From contig NZ_JALIGE010000069.1 in assembly GCF_024764835.1 (NCBI RefSeq), positions 186,001 through 250,000 of the forward strand: a DNA stretch of 64,000 nt, read 5' to 3'. The position numbers and the translations under genes are program-made. Positions 15,952 through 25,229 of this stretch are shown in pieces. How positions within the stretch are numbered: the stretch's first letter is position 1; each line of letters begins with the position of its first letter. Origin of the DNA: Scandinavium hiltneri. Its GTDB lineage: Bacteria; Pseudomonadota; Gammaproteobacteria; Enterobacterales; Enterobacteriaceae. The notes below the pieces were generated by a model, which saw nothing but the letters and a program-made list of their open reading frames with translations, had not been told where the DNA came from and did not search any database.

Positions 15952-17991
15952 ATGCAGCAGTTAACCAGTTTCTTATCCGGCAGCTGGCAGTCAGGCCGGG
16001 GCCGGGCGCGGACAATCCATCATGCGATTACCGGCGAACCACTTTGGGAAGTGACCAGCGAAGGGCTGGATCTGGCGCAGGCGCGCCGTTACGCCATTGA
16101 GAATGGTGGTGAAGCGCTCAGTAAAATGACGTTTGTTGAACGTGCCGCCATGCTGAAAGCGGTGGCAAAACATTTGCTGGAGCAAAAAGAGGTGTTCTAT
16201 GCCCTTTCCGCACAAACCGGAGCAACCCGGGCTGATAGCTGGGTGGATATCGAAGGCGGAATTGGCACGCTGTTTACCTACGCGGGACTCGGCGCACGCG
16301 AACTGCCTGATGACGTGTTATGGCCGGAAGATGAACTGATTCCGCTGTCGAAAAATGGCGGTTTCGCCGCTCGCCATGTGCTGACGGCAAAATCAGGCGT
16401 TGCGGTGCACATTAACGCGTTCAACTTCCCGTGTTGGGGAATGCTGGAAAAACTGGCCCCAACGTGGCTCGCCGGGATGCCCGCCATCATCAAACCCGCC
16501 ACCGCCAGCGCGCAGGTGACGCAGGCGATGGTCAAATCCATTGTCGATAGCGGTTTAGTACCGGACGGCGCGATCGGCCTGATTTGTGGCGGCGCGGGCG
16601 ACCTGCTCGACCACCTCGATTTCCAGGACGTGGTGACCTTCACCGGCTCGGCACAAACCGGGCAGTCGCTGCGTATTCATCCGAACATCGTTAAAAACTC
16701 AATTCCGTTCACCATGGAAGCCGACTCGCTGAACTGCTGCGTGCTGGGTGAAGACGTCACGCCAGAGCAGCCGGAATTCGCGCTATTCATTCGCGAAGTG
16801 GTGCGTGAGATGACCGCCAAAGCGGGACAAAAATGTACCGCAATTCGCCGCATTATCGTGCCACAGGCGCAGATTCAGGCGGTGAGTGACGCGCTGGTAG
16901 CCCGTTTGCAGGGCGTTAAAATGGGCGACCCGGCCGTAGAAGGTGTGAAAATGGGATCGCTGGTCAATGCCGATCAGCGCACCGACGTGCAGGAAAAAGT
17001 CGATGCGCTGGTAGCCGCTGGCTGTGAAGTGCGTCTGGGCGGCAAAGCGGATATGCAGGCGGCAGGCGCGTTCTTCCCGCCGACACTGTTGTTCTGTCCG
17101 CATCCGGACGAAAGCCCGGCGGTTCACGCCATTGAAGCCTTTGGCCCAGTCGCCACGCTGATGCCGTATCAGACCCGCGCCCAAAGTCTGGCGCTGGCCC
17201 GCGCCGGTCAAGGCAGTCTGGCAGGCACGCTGGTCACGGCGGATCCGGCGATTGCCCGCGAGTTTATTCTCGGTGCCGCCCGCGCCCACGGACGTATTCA
17301 AATTCTCAACGAAGAGTCGTCGAAAGAATCTACCGGGCACGGTTCCCCACTGCCGCAGCTGCTGCACGGCGGCCCAGGCCGCGCGGGCGGTGGCGAAGAG
17401 CTGGGCGGTCTGCGCGCCGTGAAGCACTATCTGCAACGCACCGCCGTTCAGGGCAGCCCGACGATGCTGGCGAGCGTCAGCCAGCAATGGGTTCGCGGCG
17501 CGCAGGTGCAGGAAGACCGCGTTCATCCGTTCCGTAAATATTTTGAAGAATTGCAGCCTGGCGACAGCCTGTTGACCCCGCGCCGTACCCTGACCGAAAC
17601 GGATATCGTCAATTTTGCCTGCCTGAGCGGCGATCATTTCTACGCGCATATGGACAAAATCGGCGCCGCAGAATCCATGTTTGGCGAACGCGTGGTGCAC
17701 GGTTATTTCGTCATTTCTGCTGCCGCAGGTCTGTTTGTCGATGCGGGCGTCGGCCCGGTTATCGCCAACTACGGCATGGAAAACCTGCGCTTTATCGAAC
17801 CGGTGAAACCGGGCGATACCCTCCAGGTGCGCTTAACCGTGAAGCGTAAAACCGTTAAGCGCCAGAAAACGGCAGACGATAAACCAACCGGCGTGGTGGA
17901 ATGGGCGGTGGACGTGTTTAACCAGCATCAGCAGCCGGTTGCGCTCTATTCGATCCTGACGCTGGTGGCTCGTCAGCAAGGCGATTTCTAA
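15952..17991 (+). CDS. paaZ: PaaZ, bifunctional oxepin-CoA hydrolase / aldehyde dehydrogenase
   Basis: PaaZ opens oxepin-CoA and oxidises the resulting aldehyde to 3-oxo-5,6-dehydrosuberyl-CoA. The 679-residue protein has an N-terminal aldehyde dehydrogenase domain with the catalytic Cys in AGQKCTAIRR (about residue 295) and a C-terminal MaoC-like hydratase domain with GDHFYAHMD, whose Asp falls at residue 561 as in E. coli. GGAG lies before the ATG. It is divergent from paaA, shares its control region, and is followed by a REP-like palindrome. Confidence 0.97.
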   Translation: MQQLTSFLSGSWQSGRGRARTIHHAITGEPLWEVTSEGLDLAQARRYAIENGGEALSKMTFVERAAMLKAVAKHLLEQKEVFYALSAQTGATRADSWVDIEGGIGTLFTYAGLGARELPDDVLWPEDELIPLSKNGGFAARHVLTAKSGVAVHINAFNFPCWGMLEKLAPTWLAGMPAIIKPATASAQVTQAMVKSIVDSGLVPDGAIGLICGGAGDLLDHLDFQDVVTFTGSAQTGQSLRIHPNIVKNSIPFTMEADSLNCCVLGEDVTPEQPEFALFIREVVREMTAKAGQKCTAIRRIIVPQAQIQAVSDALVARLQGVKMGDPAVEGVKMGSLVNADQRTDVQEKVDALVAAGCEVRLGGKADMQAAGAFFPPTLLFCPHPDESPAVHAIEAFGPVATLMPYQTRAQSLALARAGQGSLAGTLVTADPAIAREFILGAARAHGRIQILNEESSKESTGHGSPLPQLLHGGPGRAGGGEELGGLRAVKHYLQRTAVQGSPTMLASVSQQWVRGAQVQEDRVHPFRKYFEELQPGDSLLTPRRTLTETDIVNFACLSGDHFYAHMDKIGAAESMFGERVVHGYFVISAAAGLFVDAGVGPVIANYGMENLRFIEPVKPGDTLQVRLTVKRKTVKRQKTADDKPTGVVEWAVDVFNQHQQPVALYSILTLVARQQGDF

Positions 17992-17998
17992 CCTTTCT

Positions 17999-18030
17999 GT
18001 TGCCCGGTGGCGCGTCGCTCACCGGGCAAC
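17999..18030. repeat. REP-like palindrome after paaZ
   Basis: An 11-bp perfect inverted repeat, GTTGCCCGGTG (17999-18009) and CACCGGGCAAC (18020-18030), lies 8 bases after the paaZ stop with no T run. It belongs to the same family as the copy at 6104-6134 and may protect the 3' end of the paaZ message. Confidence 0.7.
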
Positions 18031-18047
18031 AGTTCAATTCCCTAATC

Positions 18048-18063
18048 TGGCAAATCTGACAAA
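18048..18063 (+). promoter_or_regulatory. Probable FeaR site upstream of tynA
   Basis: TGGCA-AATCTGAC-AAA matches the FeaR recognition pattern TGKCA-N8-AAA described for E. coli tynA and feaB. A second TGGCA follows at 18069-18073 with AAA one base further out. Both lie about 100 bases before tynA. Confidence 0.55.
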
Positions 18064-18155
18064 ACACCTGGCAGGTGCAGGCAAACATCGTGCGTCTGCT
18101 CGCTGTTAGGGTGAGCGTGTCGTGACTCTAAGAACATAACTATACGAGGTTAACA

Positions 18156-20423
18156 ATGGGAAGCTTTTCTCCTTTTTCCGCCCGTAAAACGGCATTGGCC
18201 CTTGCGGTCGCCCTGATGTGCAGTTGGCAAGCCCCTGTTTTCGCACACGGTGGCGAAGCCCATATGGTTCCGATGGACAAGACGCTACAGGATTTCGGCG
18301 CCGACGTGCAGTGGGATGATTACGCCCAGATGTTCACCATTGCCAAAGACGGCGCATTTGTGAAGGTGAAACCGGGTGCAAAAACCGCCATCGTCAACGG
18401 CAAAACCCTGGCGCTGCAGGTGCCGGTGGTGATGAAAGATAACAAAGCCTGGATTTCGGATACCTTTATCAACGACGTGTTCCAGTCCGGTCTGGATCAA
18501 ACTTTCCAGGTCGAGAAGCGCCCACACCCGCTGAATGCACTGACCGCCAACGAAATCAAAGAAGCGGTTGAGATTGTCAAAGCCTCACCGGATTTCAAAC
18601 CGAATACGCGCTTTACGCAGATTGCCCTCGCTGAGCCGGAAAAAGCGAAAGTCTGGAATTTCGTCATGAGCGGCACCGCAGTCGATGAAGATCGTCTGGC
18701 GAACGTGACGATGCTCGACGGCAAACACGTGATTGAAAGCCAGGTCGATTTAAAGAATAAAAAAGTGCTGCACTGGGCGCCAATCAAGGATGCGCACGGT
18801 ATGGTACTGCTGGACGATTTCTCCTCCGTGCAGAACATTATCAACGCCAGCAAAGAATTTGCTGACGTGCTGAAAAAACACGGCATTACTGACCCGACCA
18901 AAGTTATCACCACCCCACTGACTGTCGGCTATTTTGACGGCAAAGACGGCCTGAAGCAGGAAGATCGTCTGCTAAAAGTGGTGAGTTATCTGGACGTCGG
19001 CGACGGCAACTACTGGGCGCACCCGATTGAAAACCTGGTGGCGGTTGTCGACCTTGAGCAGAAGAAAATCATTAAGATTGAAGAAGGCCCGGTTATTCCT
19101 GTGCCGATGGCGCCGCGTCCGTATGACGGTCGTGACCGTGTGGCGAAAGAGATGAAACCGCTGGATATCATCGAGCCGGAAGGCAAAAACTACACCATCA
19201 CCGGCGATATGGTTCACTGGCAGAACTGGGATTTCCACCTGCGTCTGGATTCTCGCGTAGGGCCGATTCTGTCGACCGTGACCTATAACGACAACGGCAC
19301 GAAACGCAAAATCATGTACGAAGGCTCGCTCGGCGGGATGATCGTCCCTTACGGCGATCCGGACGTGGGCTGGTACTTTAAAGCGTATCTGGACTCCGGA
19401 GATTACGGCATGGGTACTCTGACCTCGCCTATCGCCCGCGGTAAAGATGCACCGTCGAACGCCGTGCTGCTGGATGAAACCATCGCCGATTATACCGGTG
19501 CACCAATGAACATTCCGCACGCGATCGCCGTCTTCGAACGCTACGCCGGGCCGGAATATAAGCATCAGGAAATGGGTCAGCCGAACGTCAGCACCGAACG
19601 CCGTGAGCTGGTTATCCGCTGGATAAGCACGGTCGGCAACTACGACTACATCTTTGACTGGGTGTTCCACGAAAACGGCACTATTGGCATTGATGCCGGT
19701 GCGACGGGCATCGAAGCGGTGAAAGGCGTGCAGTCCAAAACCATGCACGACGCGACTGCCAAAGCTGACACCAAATACGGCACGCTTATCGACCACAATA
19801 TCGTCGGCACCACTCACCAGCATATTTATAACTTCCGTCTCGACCTGGATGTGGATGGCGAAAACAACCGCCTGGTGGCGATGGACCCGGATGTGAAGCC
19901 AAACACCGCCGGTGGCCCGCGGACCAGTACTATGCAGATTGACCAGCATACGATCGACACCGAGCAAGAGGCTGCACAGAAATTTGATCCGGGCACCATT
20001 CGCTTGTTGAGCAACACCAGCAAAGAGAACCGTATGGGCAATCCGGTTTCGTACCAGATAATCCCGTACGCCGGTGGCACTCATCCGGTGGCGACCGGGG
20101 CGAAATTCGCACCTGACGAGTGGATTTATCACCGCCTGAGCTTTATGGATAAACAGCTGTGGGTGACCCGCTACAAGCCTGATGAACGTTATCCGGAAGG
20201 CAAATATCCTAACCGCTCCACCCATGACACCGGTCTTGGTCAGTACACCAAAGACAATGAATCGGTGGATAACCAGGATGACGTGGTGTGGATTACGACT
20301 GGCACCACGCACGTGGCCCGCGCCGAAGAGTGGCCGATTATGCCAACCGAATGGGTTCACGCGCTGCTGAAACCGTGGAACTTCTTCAATGAAACGCCGA
20401 CGCTTGGCGAACAGAAGAAGTAA
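18156..20423 (+). CDS. tynA: Periplasmic copper amine oxidase TynA
   Basis: TynA oxidises phenylethylamine and tyramine to the aldehydes plus ammonia and hydrogen peroxide in the periplasm. The 755-residue protein starts with a signal peptide (to about residue 30, PVFAHGG). The topaquinone precursor Tyr lies in the NYDY motif at residue 496, equal to Tyr466 of mature E. coli enzyme. Copper-ligand histidines are expected in THQHIYNFRLD (about 551-561) and near residue 719. A GAGG ribosome site precedes the ATG. Its aldehyde product is passed to FeaB and then to the paa pathway. Confidence 0.97.
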   Translation: MGSFSPFSARKTALALAVALMCSWQAPVFAHGGEAHMVPMDKTLQDFGADVQWDDYAQMFTIAKDGAFVKVKPGAKTAIVNGKTLALQVPVVMKDNKAWISDTFINDVFQSGLDQTFQVEKRPHPLNALTANEIKEAVEIVKASPDFKPNTRFTQIALAEPEKAKVWNFVMSGTAVDEDRLANVTMLDGKHVIESQVDLKNKKVLHWAPIKDAHGMVLLDDFSSVQNIINASKEFADVLKKHGITDPTKVITTPLTVGYFDGKDGLKQEDRLLKVVSYLDVGDGNYWAHPIENLVAVVDLEQKKIIKIEEGPVIPVPMAPRPYDGRDRVAKEMKPLDIIEPEGKNYTITGDMVHWQNWDFHLRLDSRVGPILSTVTYNDNGTKRKIMYEGSLGGMIVPYGDPDVGWYFKAYLDSGDYGMGTLTSPIARGKDAPSNAVLLDETIADYTGAPMNIPHAIAVFERYAGPEYKHQEMGQPNVSTERRELVIRWISTVGNYDYIFDWVFHENGTIGIDAGATGIEAVKGVQSKTMHDATAKADTKYGTLIDHNIVGTTHQHIYNFRLDLDVDGENNRLVAMDPDVKPNTAGGPRTSTMQIDQHTIDTEQEAAQKFDPGTIRLLSNTSKENRMGNPVSYQIIPYAGGTHPVATGAKFAPDEWIYHRLSFMDKQLWVTRYKPDERYPEGKYPNRSTHDTGLGQYTKDNESVDNQDDVVWITTGTTHVARAEEWPIMPTEWVHALLKPWNFFNETPTLGEQKK

Positions 20424-20430
20424 ATAAGAG

Positions 20431-20447
20431 GGGGCTTCGGCCCCTTT
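20431..20447 (+). terminator. Rho-independent terminator of tynA
   Basis: A GGGGC stem (20431-20435), UUCG tetraloop and GCCCC (20440-20444) are followed by TTT, beginning 8 bases after the tynA stop. Confidence 0.75.
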
Positions 20448-20454
20448 ATGGGAT

Positions 20455-21867
20455 ATTGCTGAAAATGGCAAGTCTGCCCTGTTTCATGAAGAATAGATTA
20501 ATCAGCGGATTGCCTATAATATCTCCACCGCATTATCTTCCCCCGTGGTCCCTGTGTCGGGTGAAAACGATCCGGCCACCGTTTGCCAGCACATGGAGCG
20601 GATCAACGGCATTTATGGCCTGAACCTTATCTCACACACCCTGCCTGCGCTTGCCGGAACGCTGCAAACGCGCTCCCGGGAATACCACTCCTGGGCCGCA
20701 GACGTGCCCGCCCTTGCAGGGTTGTTAAACTATCGTGTGAGTCCGTTGCCGCGTTACAGCTTTTCGAATTATACCGGCTACACCTTTGATAATATGCGTT
20801 ACTACATCGATCTTGATAAGCATTATATTTACATCAACCGTCTGATCGATTCGCGAAAATACGTTTTCCAGAACTGGTTGATGTCTGACGGGAAAAATAT
20901 CAGCATCGATACCGATGCTATTTCACTCGACATCGGTAAAAAAGCGCTCGCGTATTTACAACTCGGGAACAATATTGTTTCACATATTTATAAAGACAGC
21001 ATTACTGGTAAAAACATTATCAGCACCCTGAACCCGGTGTTTGTATCCGGCAGAGTTGAAGGCGTACTGGTAACCGATTTTACTATTTCCGACCTGGCCA
21101 CCTCATTTTATACCGCTGAACGTCCGGTTTTATGGTCCTTTTTGACGATCTACGTTGCGGATAATCGCAGCGGAAAAATCATTCAGTTCCATCAGCCGTC
21201 ATGGACATCGTTCCCGATTATCAATTATCAGGCCCCCATCACACGTTACTACACGCTACATATTTGCCTTGATCTTCAGTTCTTCATTCTGAGCCAACTG
21301 TGGATGATTGTTATGTATATTCTGACCACGCTGCTGCTCTGCCAGTCCGCGCGCTATCACCTTGATCGTAACGCCTCGCTGGCCCGTGATAATGTGACAG
21401 ACCCGCTGACTGGCCTGTTTAATCGCAAAATTATCAATGCACAACTGGACGAGAAAATACGTAATTTGCTGAACCGACAAATAGCCGTGACGGTTATTGC
21501 CATCGACTGCGATGGACTCAAACGTATTAACGATACGATGGGGCATCATACGGGCGATGAGGCCATTAAACTGCTCGGCAGCGCCATTGCCACTTCCCTG
21601 CGTAAAAGCGACTACGGTATTCGCCCTGGCGGTGACGAGTTCAACATTATTTTGCTGGATGCCGGGCTGGACAAAGCGCGTGAAGTTATTCAGCGTATTA
21701 CCGATAAACTACAGCAAACCGATGACCGCCGGCTGGTGGAATTTTCGTGGGGTAGTTATCAGATGTTGAAACAGGACACGCTGGAAACCGCGTTTATTAA
21801 AGCAGATGAATTACTGTATGAGCATAAAGAGCAGAAATACTCGCCGCGCCGCCGCAACGTCGATTAA
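20455..21867 (+). pseudogene. CHASE7-GGDEF diguanylate cyclase (DgcJ-like), 5'-truncated with an in-frame amber codon
   Basis: The open frame from GTG 20545 encodes 440 residues: part of a periplasmic CHASE7-like sensor, a membrane helix (FFILSQLWMIVMYILTTLLL) and a complete GGDEF domain with TDPLTGLFNRK, the active-site GGDEF and an inhibitory-site RKSD five residues before it. The start lacks the N-terminal membrane helix needed to place the sensor in the periplasm. Reading the same frame upstream gives AENGKSALFHEE, a TAG (20494-20496), then INQRIAYN, which aligns with the FLYDKYQNQSIA region of DgcJ with the stop replacing an aromatic residue. The homology ends at the tynA terminator. It is therefore probably a non-functional remnant, although the cyclase domain itself is intact. 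Confidence 0.65.
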
Positions 21868-22013
21868 TAGAAACGTAGACTTTTAATTTTCAATATTGGC
21901 ATGCCCTCCGAATCTTTCCGAGCACGTACGCACATTTCACTCTCCATCCAGCGAAACGCCTGGCGCGGGAATAGTATGCACAGCAACTACCCGTCGACAT
22001 CGTAATTAATGGT

Positions 22014-22046
22014 GTACATAGTACCCAATACAGGTGTACATTGTAC
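22014..22046. promoter_or_regulatory. Paired operators of the toxin-antitoxin unit
   Basis: Two nearly identical elements, GGTGTACATAGTACCC and GGTGTACATTGTACCC, have palindromic cores at 22014-22024 and 22036-22046. Their centres are 22 bases apart, two helical turns, just upstream of the toxin start. This is typical of cooperative antitoxin autorepression. Confidence 0.75.
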
Positions 22047-22067
22047 CCGCACAAGGAGAGTGTGCTC

Positions 22068-22266
22068 GTGACCCATGCCATTGAGTTTATCGAAACGCCT
22101 CAGTTCACCTGGCAGATTAAAACGATCGCCACGGATGATGAGCTGAAAGAACTGCAAAGGGAACTTATCCCGTTCCCCGCCCGGGGCGATGTCATACAGC
22201 AAACCGGGGGTTTGCGAAAAATCAGCCCTCAAGAAACTGACTAAATTATTGAAAGACGAGGTGTGA
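22068..22266 (+). pseudogene. HigB/RelE-family toxin with internal deletion and frameshift
   Basis: GTG 22068-22070, preceded by AAGGAG, opens a toxin of the HigB2/Gp49 type: THAIEFIETPQFTWQI near the N-terminus and TGGLRKI about 48 residues in. After RKI the frame reads SPQETD and stops at 22244. The next frame reads ALKKLTKLLKDEV and stops at 22266, which looks like the normal C-terminal helix of this family. About 45 internal residues, holding the catalytic strands (the usual RGGVRVIYY region), are therefore missing. The toxin should be inactive. The antitoxin gene starts one base after the second stop. Confidence 0.75.
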
Positions 22267-22267
22267 T

Positions 22268-22552
22268 ATGACTTTTTTTAACGAGTTGAAAGCGTCCCTG
22301 GAAGAAGCGGTCGACATCAAAAATGGCGACAAAGCCCCCGGCCGTGTTACCTGCTATGAAATTGCCGACGTGAAAGCCATCAGAGAGCAGCTCAACGTTT
22401 CTCAAAGCGAAATGGCGAAAGCACTGGGCACCAGCCTCGATACCATTAAAAGCTGGGAAGCGAAAAGACGTAACCCGACAGGACTGGCAGCCAAAGTTCT
22501 GGCCGTGATTCAGACGGACCCTGCTTTCTTTCACGTGCTGGCGGCCCATTGA
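22268..22552 (+). CDS. Helix-turn-helix antitoxin (HigA2/NadS-like), intact
   Basis: This 94-residue XRE-type antitoxin starts MTFFNELKASLEEAVDIKNG; the C-terminal half is a helix-turn-helix (IREQLNVSQSEMAKALGTSL, about residues 43-62) with the family ending SWEAKRRNPTGLA. GAGG precedes the ATG by 9 bases. It would normally neutralise the upstream toxin and repress the operon through the paired operators at 22014-22046. As the toxin is broken, it is now an orphan repressor-like protein. A two-way terminator follows. Confidence 0.88.
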   Translation: MTFFNELKASLEEAVDIKNGDKAPGRVTCYEIADVKAIREQLNVSQSEMAKALGTSLDTIKSWEAKRRNPTGLAAKVLAVIQTDPAFFHVLAAH

Positions 22553-22555
22553 TGC

Positions 22556-22590
22556 AAAGCCCTCCCGATTGAGAGGGCTGTGGTTTCTTT
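22556..22590. terminator. Terminator between the antitoxin and feaB
   Basis: A 7-bp stem AGCCCTC (22558-22564) / GAGGGCT (22573-22579) lies between the convergent genes, 3 bases after the antitoxin stop and close to the feaB stop. The following TGTGGTTTCTTT is T-rich. Confidence 0.7.
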
Positions 22591-24088
22591 AATACCGCAC
22601 GCACACTGATTTGGTTTCACACCAGCCGTCGAGCCAGTCCGGACCGAAATCACGTCCGGTACCGGACTGCTTCATCCCCCCAAACGGCAGATTCGGGTCA
22701 ATCAGCGTATGACTATTGACCCACACCGTACCCGCCTGTAAGCGATCGCTGTAGCTCATGGCCTGAGAGAGATTTTGCGTCCAGACGCTTGCGGTCAGGC
22801 CGTATTCACTTTCATTTGCCAGACGCAGCGCGTCCTCGCCGTCCGCGACGCGCACCAGGTTCACCACCGGGCCAAAGACTTCTTCGCGCGTTAAACGCAG
22901 ACGCGCGTCCGGGTTGACCACCAGCGTCGGTCGAACGTAATACCCGTGGCCTTCCGGTCCGGCATTACCGCTGATCAACTCAGCTCTGTTTTGCTCGGCC
23001 TCATGCAGGAACGCCGCAACTTTATCGCAGTGCGCGCGTGAGGCCAGCGGGTTAATCTGCGCGCTTTCGGACATACCCGGCCCGACGCTCAGGGATTTCA
23101 CCGCTTGCTCAAAACCGGTGACAAGGGTGTCAAACAGCGGCGCTTCAATGTAAATGCGCGAGCTGGCTGCACACACCTGGCCCTGATTAAGGAAGCTGCC
23201 CATCATCAGGCCTTCAATCACCCACTGCGGATCGGCGTCTTTCAGCACAATCGCCGGGTTTTTTCCGCCCAGTTCCAGCGTGACGCGCGTCAGGCGGTCT
23301 GCCGCCGTACGGGCAATCTGTTTGCCCGTCGCTGTTGAGCCGGTAAAGCTCACTTTGGCGACATGCGGATGCGATGTCAGCGCTGAGCCACATTCGGCAC
23401 CGCTGCCGGTTACCACATTAAATACGCCTTCTGGCACACCCGCTTCAGTCGCCAGCTCCGCCACGCGCAGCAGCGTCAACGGTGTGGTTTCGGACGGTTT
23501 GATAACGATAGAACAGCCTGCCGCCAGCGCGGGCATCACTTTCCACATGCCAATCATCAGCGGGAAGTTCCATGGCACAATCCCGGCCACCACGCCCACC
23601 GGCTCTTTACGCGTCCATGCCTGATAGCGCGCGCCCGCAGGCAGCGGAATAGAAACGTCCAGCGTTTGCCCGGTAATTTTGGTCGCCAGCCCGGCGGTGT
23701 AACGCATCCAGTTCAGCGTGCAGGCCACCTCAAACATACGGGAAATGTTGATCGACTTACCCTGCTCCAGCGTTTCCAGCTGCGCCAGTTCTTCCGAATG
23801 TTTTTCCACTAAATCAGCAAAACGTAGCAGGATACGTTCGCGCTCCGCGGGCATGCGCCCGGCCCAACGGCGGTCAACGAACGCACGCCAGGCGGACATT
23901 ACTGCGGCATCAACATCCGCGCTGTCCGCATCTGCGGTGGTGGCGATGGCGTTGCCCGTCGCCGGGTCCCAGACGGTCAGGCGCTTGTCACTACGCGAGG
24001 CCTGTTGCTTTCCGTCAATATAGAGCCCGTGCTGGCGCGCCAGAAATTGTTGTACGCTCTCAAGCAGCGCGACCTGTGAATCAGACAT
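22589..24088 (-). CDS. feaB: Phenylacetaldehyde dehydrogenase FeaB
   Basis: FeaB (PadA) oxidises phenylacetaldehyde, produced by TynA, to phenylacetate with NAD, supplying the paa pathway. The 499-residue aldehyde dehydrogenase has the same length as in E. coli. The catalytic Glu lies in LELGGKNP (about residue 268) and the catalytic Cys in NQGQVCAAS (about residue 302). AGGAGC lies just before the ATG at 24086-24088. It is divergent from its regulator feaR and convergent with tynA across the inserted remnant region. Confidence 0.96.
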   Translation of the reverse strand: MSDSQVALLESVQQFLARQHGLYIDGKQQASRSDKRLTVWDPATGNAIATTADADSADVDAAVMSAWRAFVDRRWAGRMPAERERILLRFADLVEKHSEELAQLETLEQGKSINISRMFEVACTLNWMRYTAGLATKITGQTLDVSIPLPAGARYQAWTRKEPVGVVAGIVPWNFPLMIGMWKVMPALAAGCSIVIKPSETTPLTLLRVAELATEAGVPEGVFNVVTGSGAECGSALTSHPHVAKVSFTGSTATGKQIARTAADRLTRVTLELGGKNPAIVLKDADPQWVIEGLMMGSFLNQGQVCAASSRIYIEAPLFDTLVTGFEQAVKSLSVGPGMSESAQINPLASRAHCDKVAAFLHEAEQNRAELISGNAGPEGHGYYVRPTLVVNPDARLRLTREEVFGPVVNLVRVADGEDALRLANESEYGLTASVWTQNLSQAMSYSDRLQAGTVWVNSHTLIDPNLPFGGMKQSGTGRDFGPDWLDGWCETKSVCVRY

Positions 24089-24169
24089 ATCAGCTCCTTA
24101 TTACCCTTCACGGTTTTAACCAGTGTAGAAGCCGCGCGCCTTTTCCGTTTTTGTCTCTGTGTCATTCGC

Positions 24170-24185
24170 TTTGTCGCCTGTGACA
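24170..24185 (-). promoter_or_regulatory. Probable FeaR site upstream of feaB
   Basis: On the minus strand TGTCA-CAGGCGAC-AAA matches the FeaR pattern TGKCA-N8-AAA, about 80 bases before the feaB start and in the feaB-feaR divergent region. Confidence 0.55.
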
Positions 24186-24320
24186 GCCCTCGCAAACAGT
24201 GACAATAGTCATGCTGCATCCTGTCGCCAGTGATAGTTCTTTCGTATAGTCACCAGGATAAGCTTGTTTACGCAACATAAATGCAACAATGTGTTGGCAC
24301 TTCAATGACCGAGGCAGGAA

Positions 24321-25229
24321 ATGGCGCAGATGACCGGCAATGAACAGTTCCAGCAGTGGCTGGCCCAGATAAACCAGGAGTGTGGTAACTTTGCCGCTCG
24401 CCCGCTGGAAGGCGAGTTTTCGGGGCATCTGGAAACCGGCTATGCGCAAGGGCTAAAACTCAGCACCGTCACTACCGCCAACGTTAATCTCTACCGCACA
24501 AAAAATGAGATCAGTAAACAAAACGACAGCTGGTTCTACACGGTTTTTCAGCTGGAAGGCCAGGCAATCATTGAACAAAATGAACGTCAGACGGTTATCC
24601 AGCCCGGCGACATTACGCTGGTTGATGCCTCCCGCCCGTGCTCTATCATCTGGCAGCAACGCTCCCGCCAGACTTCGCTGTTGTTGCCAAGAAGCTTGCT
24701 GGAACAGCAACTGCGCGTGGGCGAAAGCCATTGCGTTCAACGTTTAGGGAAAAACTTGCCGATGGTGCAAATGAGCCATCGCCTGTTGCAGGAAAGTATG
24801 AATAACCGCGAGTTGTCCGGCAAAGAGAGCGAGGCCGCGCTGGAGGCGATTGTGTGCCTGCTACGCCCCGTGTTGCAGCAGCAAGAGGTGACACCGTCAC
24901 GCCGCGACAAGCAGTTCGATAAGGTTGTGCAACTGATAGACAGCCATTTGCAGTCAGAAATGCTGCGCCCGGAATGGCTGGCCAATGAAACGGGGATGTC
25001 GGTGAGAAGTCTGTACCGGATGTTCGCCAATAAAGGCCTGGTCGTCGCGCAATACATTAAAAACCGGCGGCTGGATCTTTGCGCCAAAGCGATACGCAGC
25101 GCCGCCGATGACGAAAAGCTGGCGGGAATCGGGTTCAGCTGGGGCTTTACCGATCACAGCCATTTTTCTACCGCCTTTCGCCAGCGCTTCGGTATGTCGC
25201 CTGGCGAGTACCGTAAACGCAATCGCTGA
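24321..25229 (+). CDS. feaR: AraC-family activator FeaR
   Basis: FeaR activates tynA and feaB in response to aromatic amines or aldehydes. The 302-residue protein has an N-terminal AraC-type cupin-like domain and a C-terminal double helix-turn-helix. The latter is seen in LANETGMSVRSLYRMFANKG (about 220-239) and in GFSWGFTDHSHFSTAFRQRFG (read as GFSWGFTDHSHF and STAFRQRFG, about 272-292). Length and C-terminus match E. coli FeaR. The stop lies directly against the convergent ydbL stop, with no room for a terminator between them. Confidence 0.95.
   Translation: MAQMTGNEQFQQWLAQINQECGNFAARPLEGEFSGHLETGYAQGLKLSTVTTANVNLYRTKNEISKQNDSWFYTVFQLEGQAIIEQNERQTVIQPGDITLVDASRPCSIIWQQRSRQTSLLLPRSLLEQQLRVGESHCVQRLGKNLPMVQMSHRLLQESMNNRELSGKESEAALEAIVCLLRPVLQQQEVTPSRRDKQFDKVVQLIDSHLQSEMLRPEWLANETGMSVRSLYRMFANKGLVVAQYIKNRRLDLCAKAIRSAADDEKLAGIGFSWGFTDHSHFSTAFRQRFGMSPGEYRKRNR

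Noticed and set aside
18972..20471. 499-codon minus-strand frame opposite tynA
   Set aside because: Long antisense frames are common over GC-rich genes; tynA has a conserved topaquinone motif and the correct length, and the antisense protein has no recognisable features.
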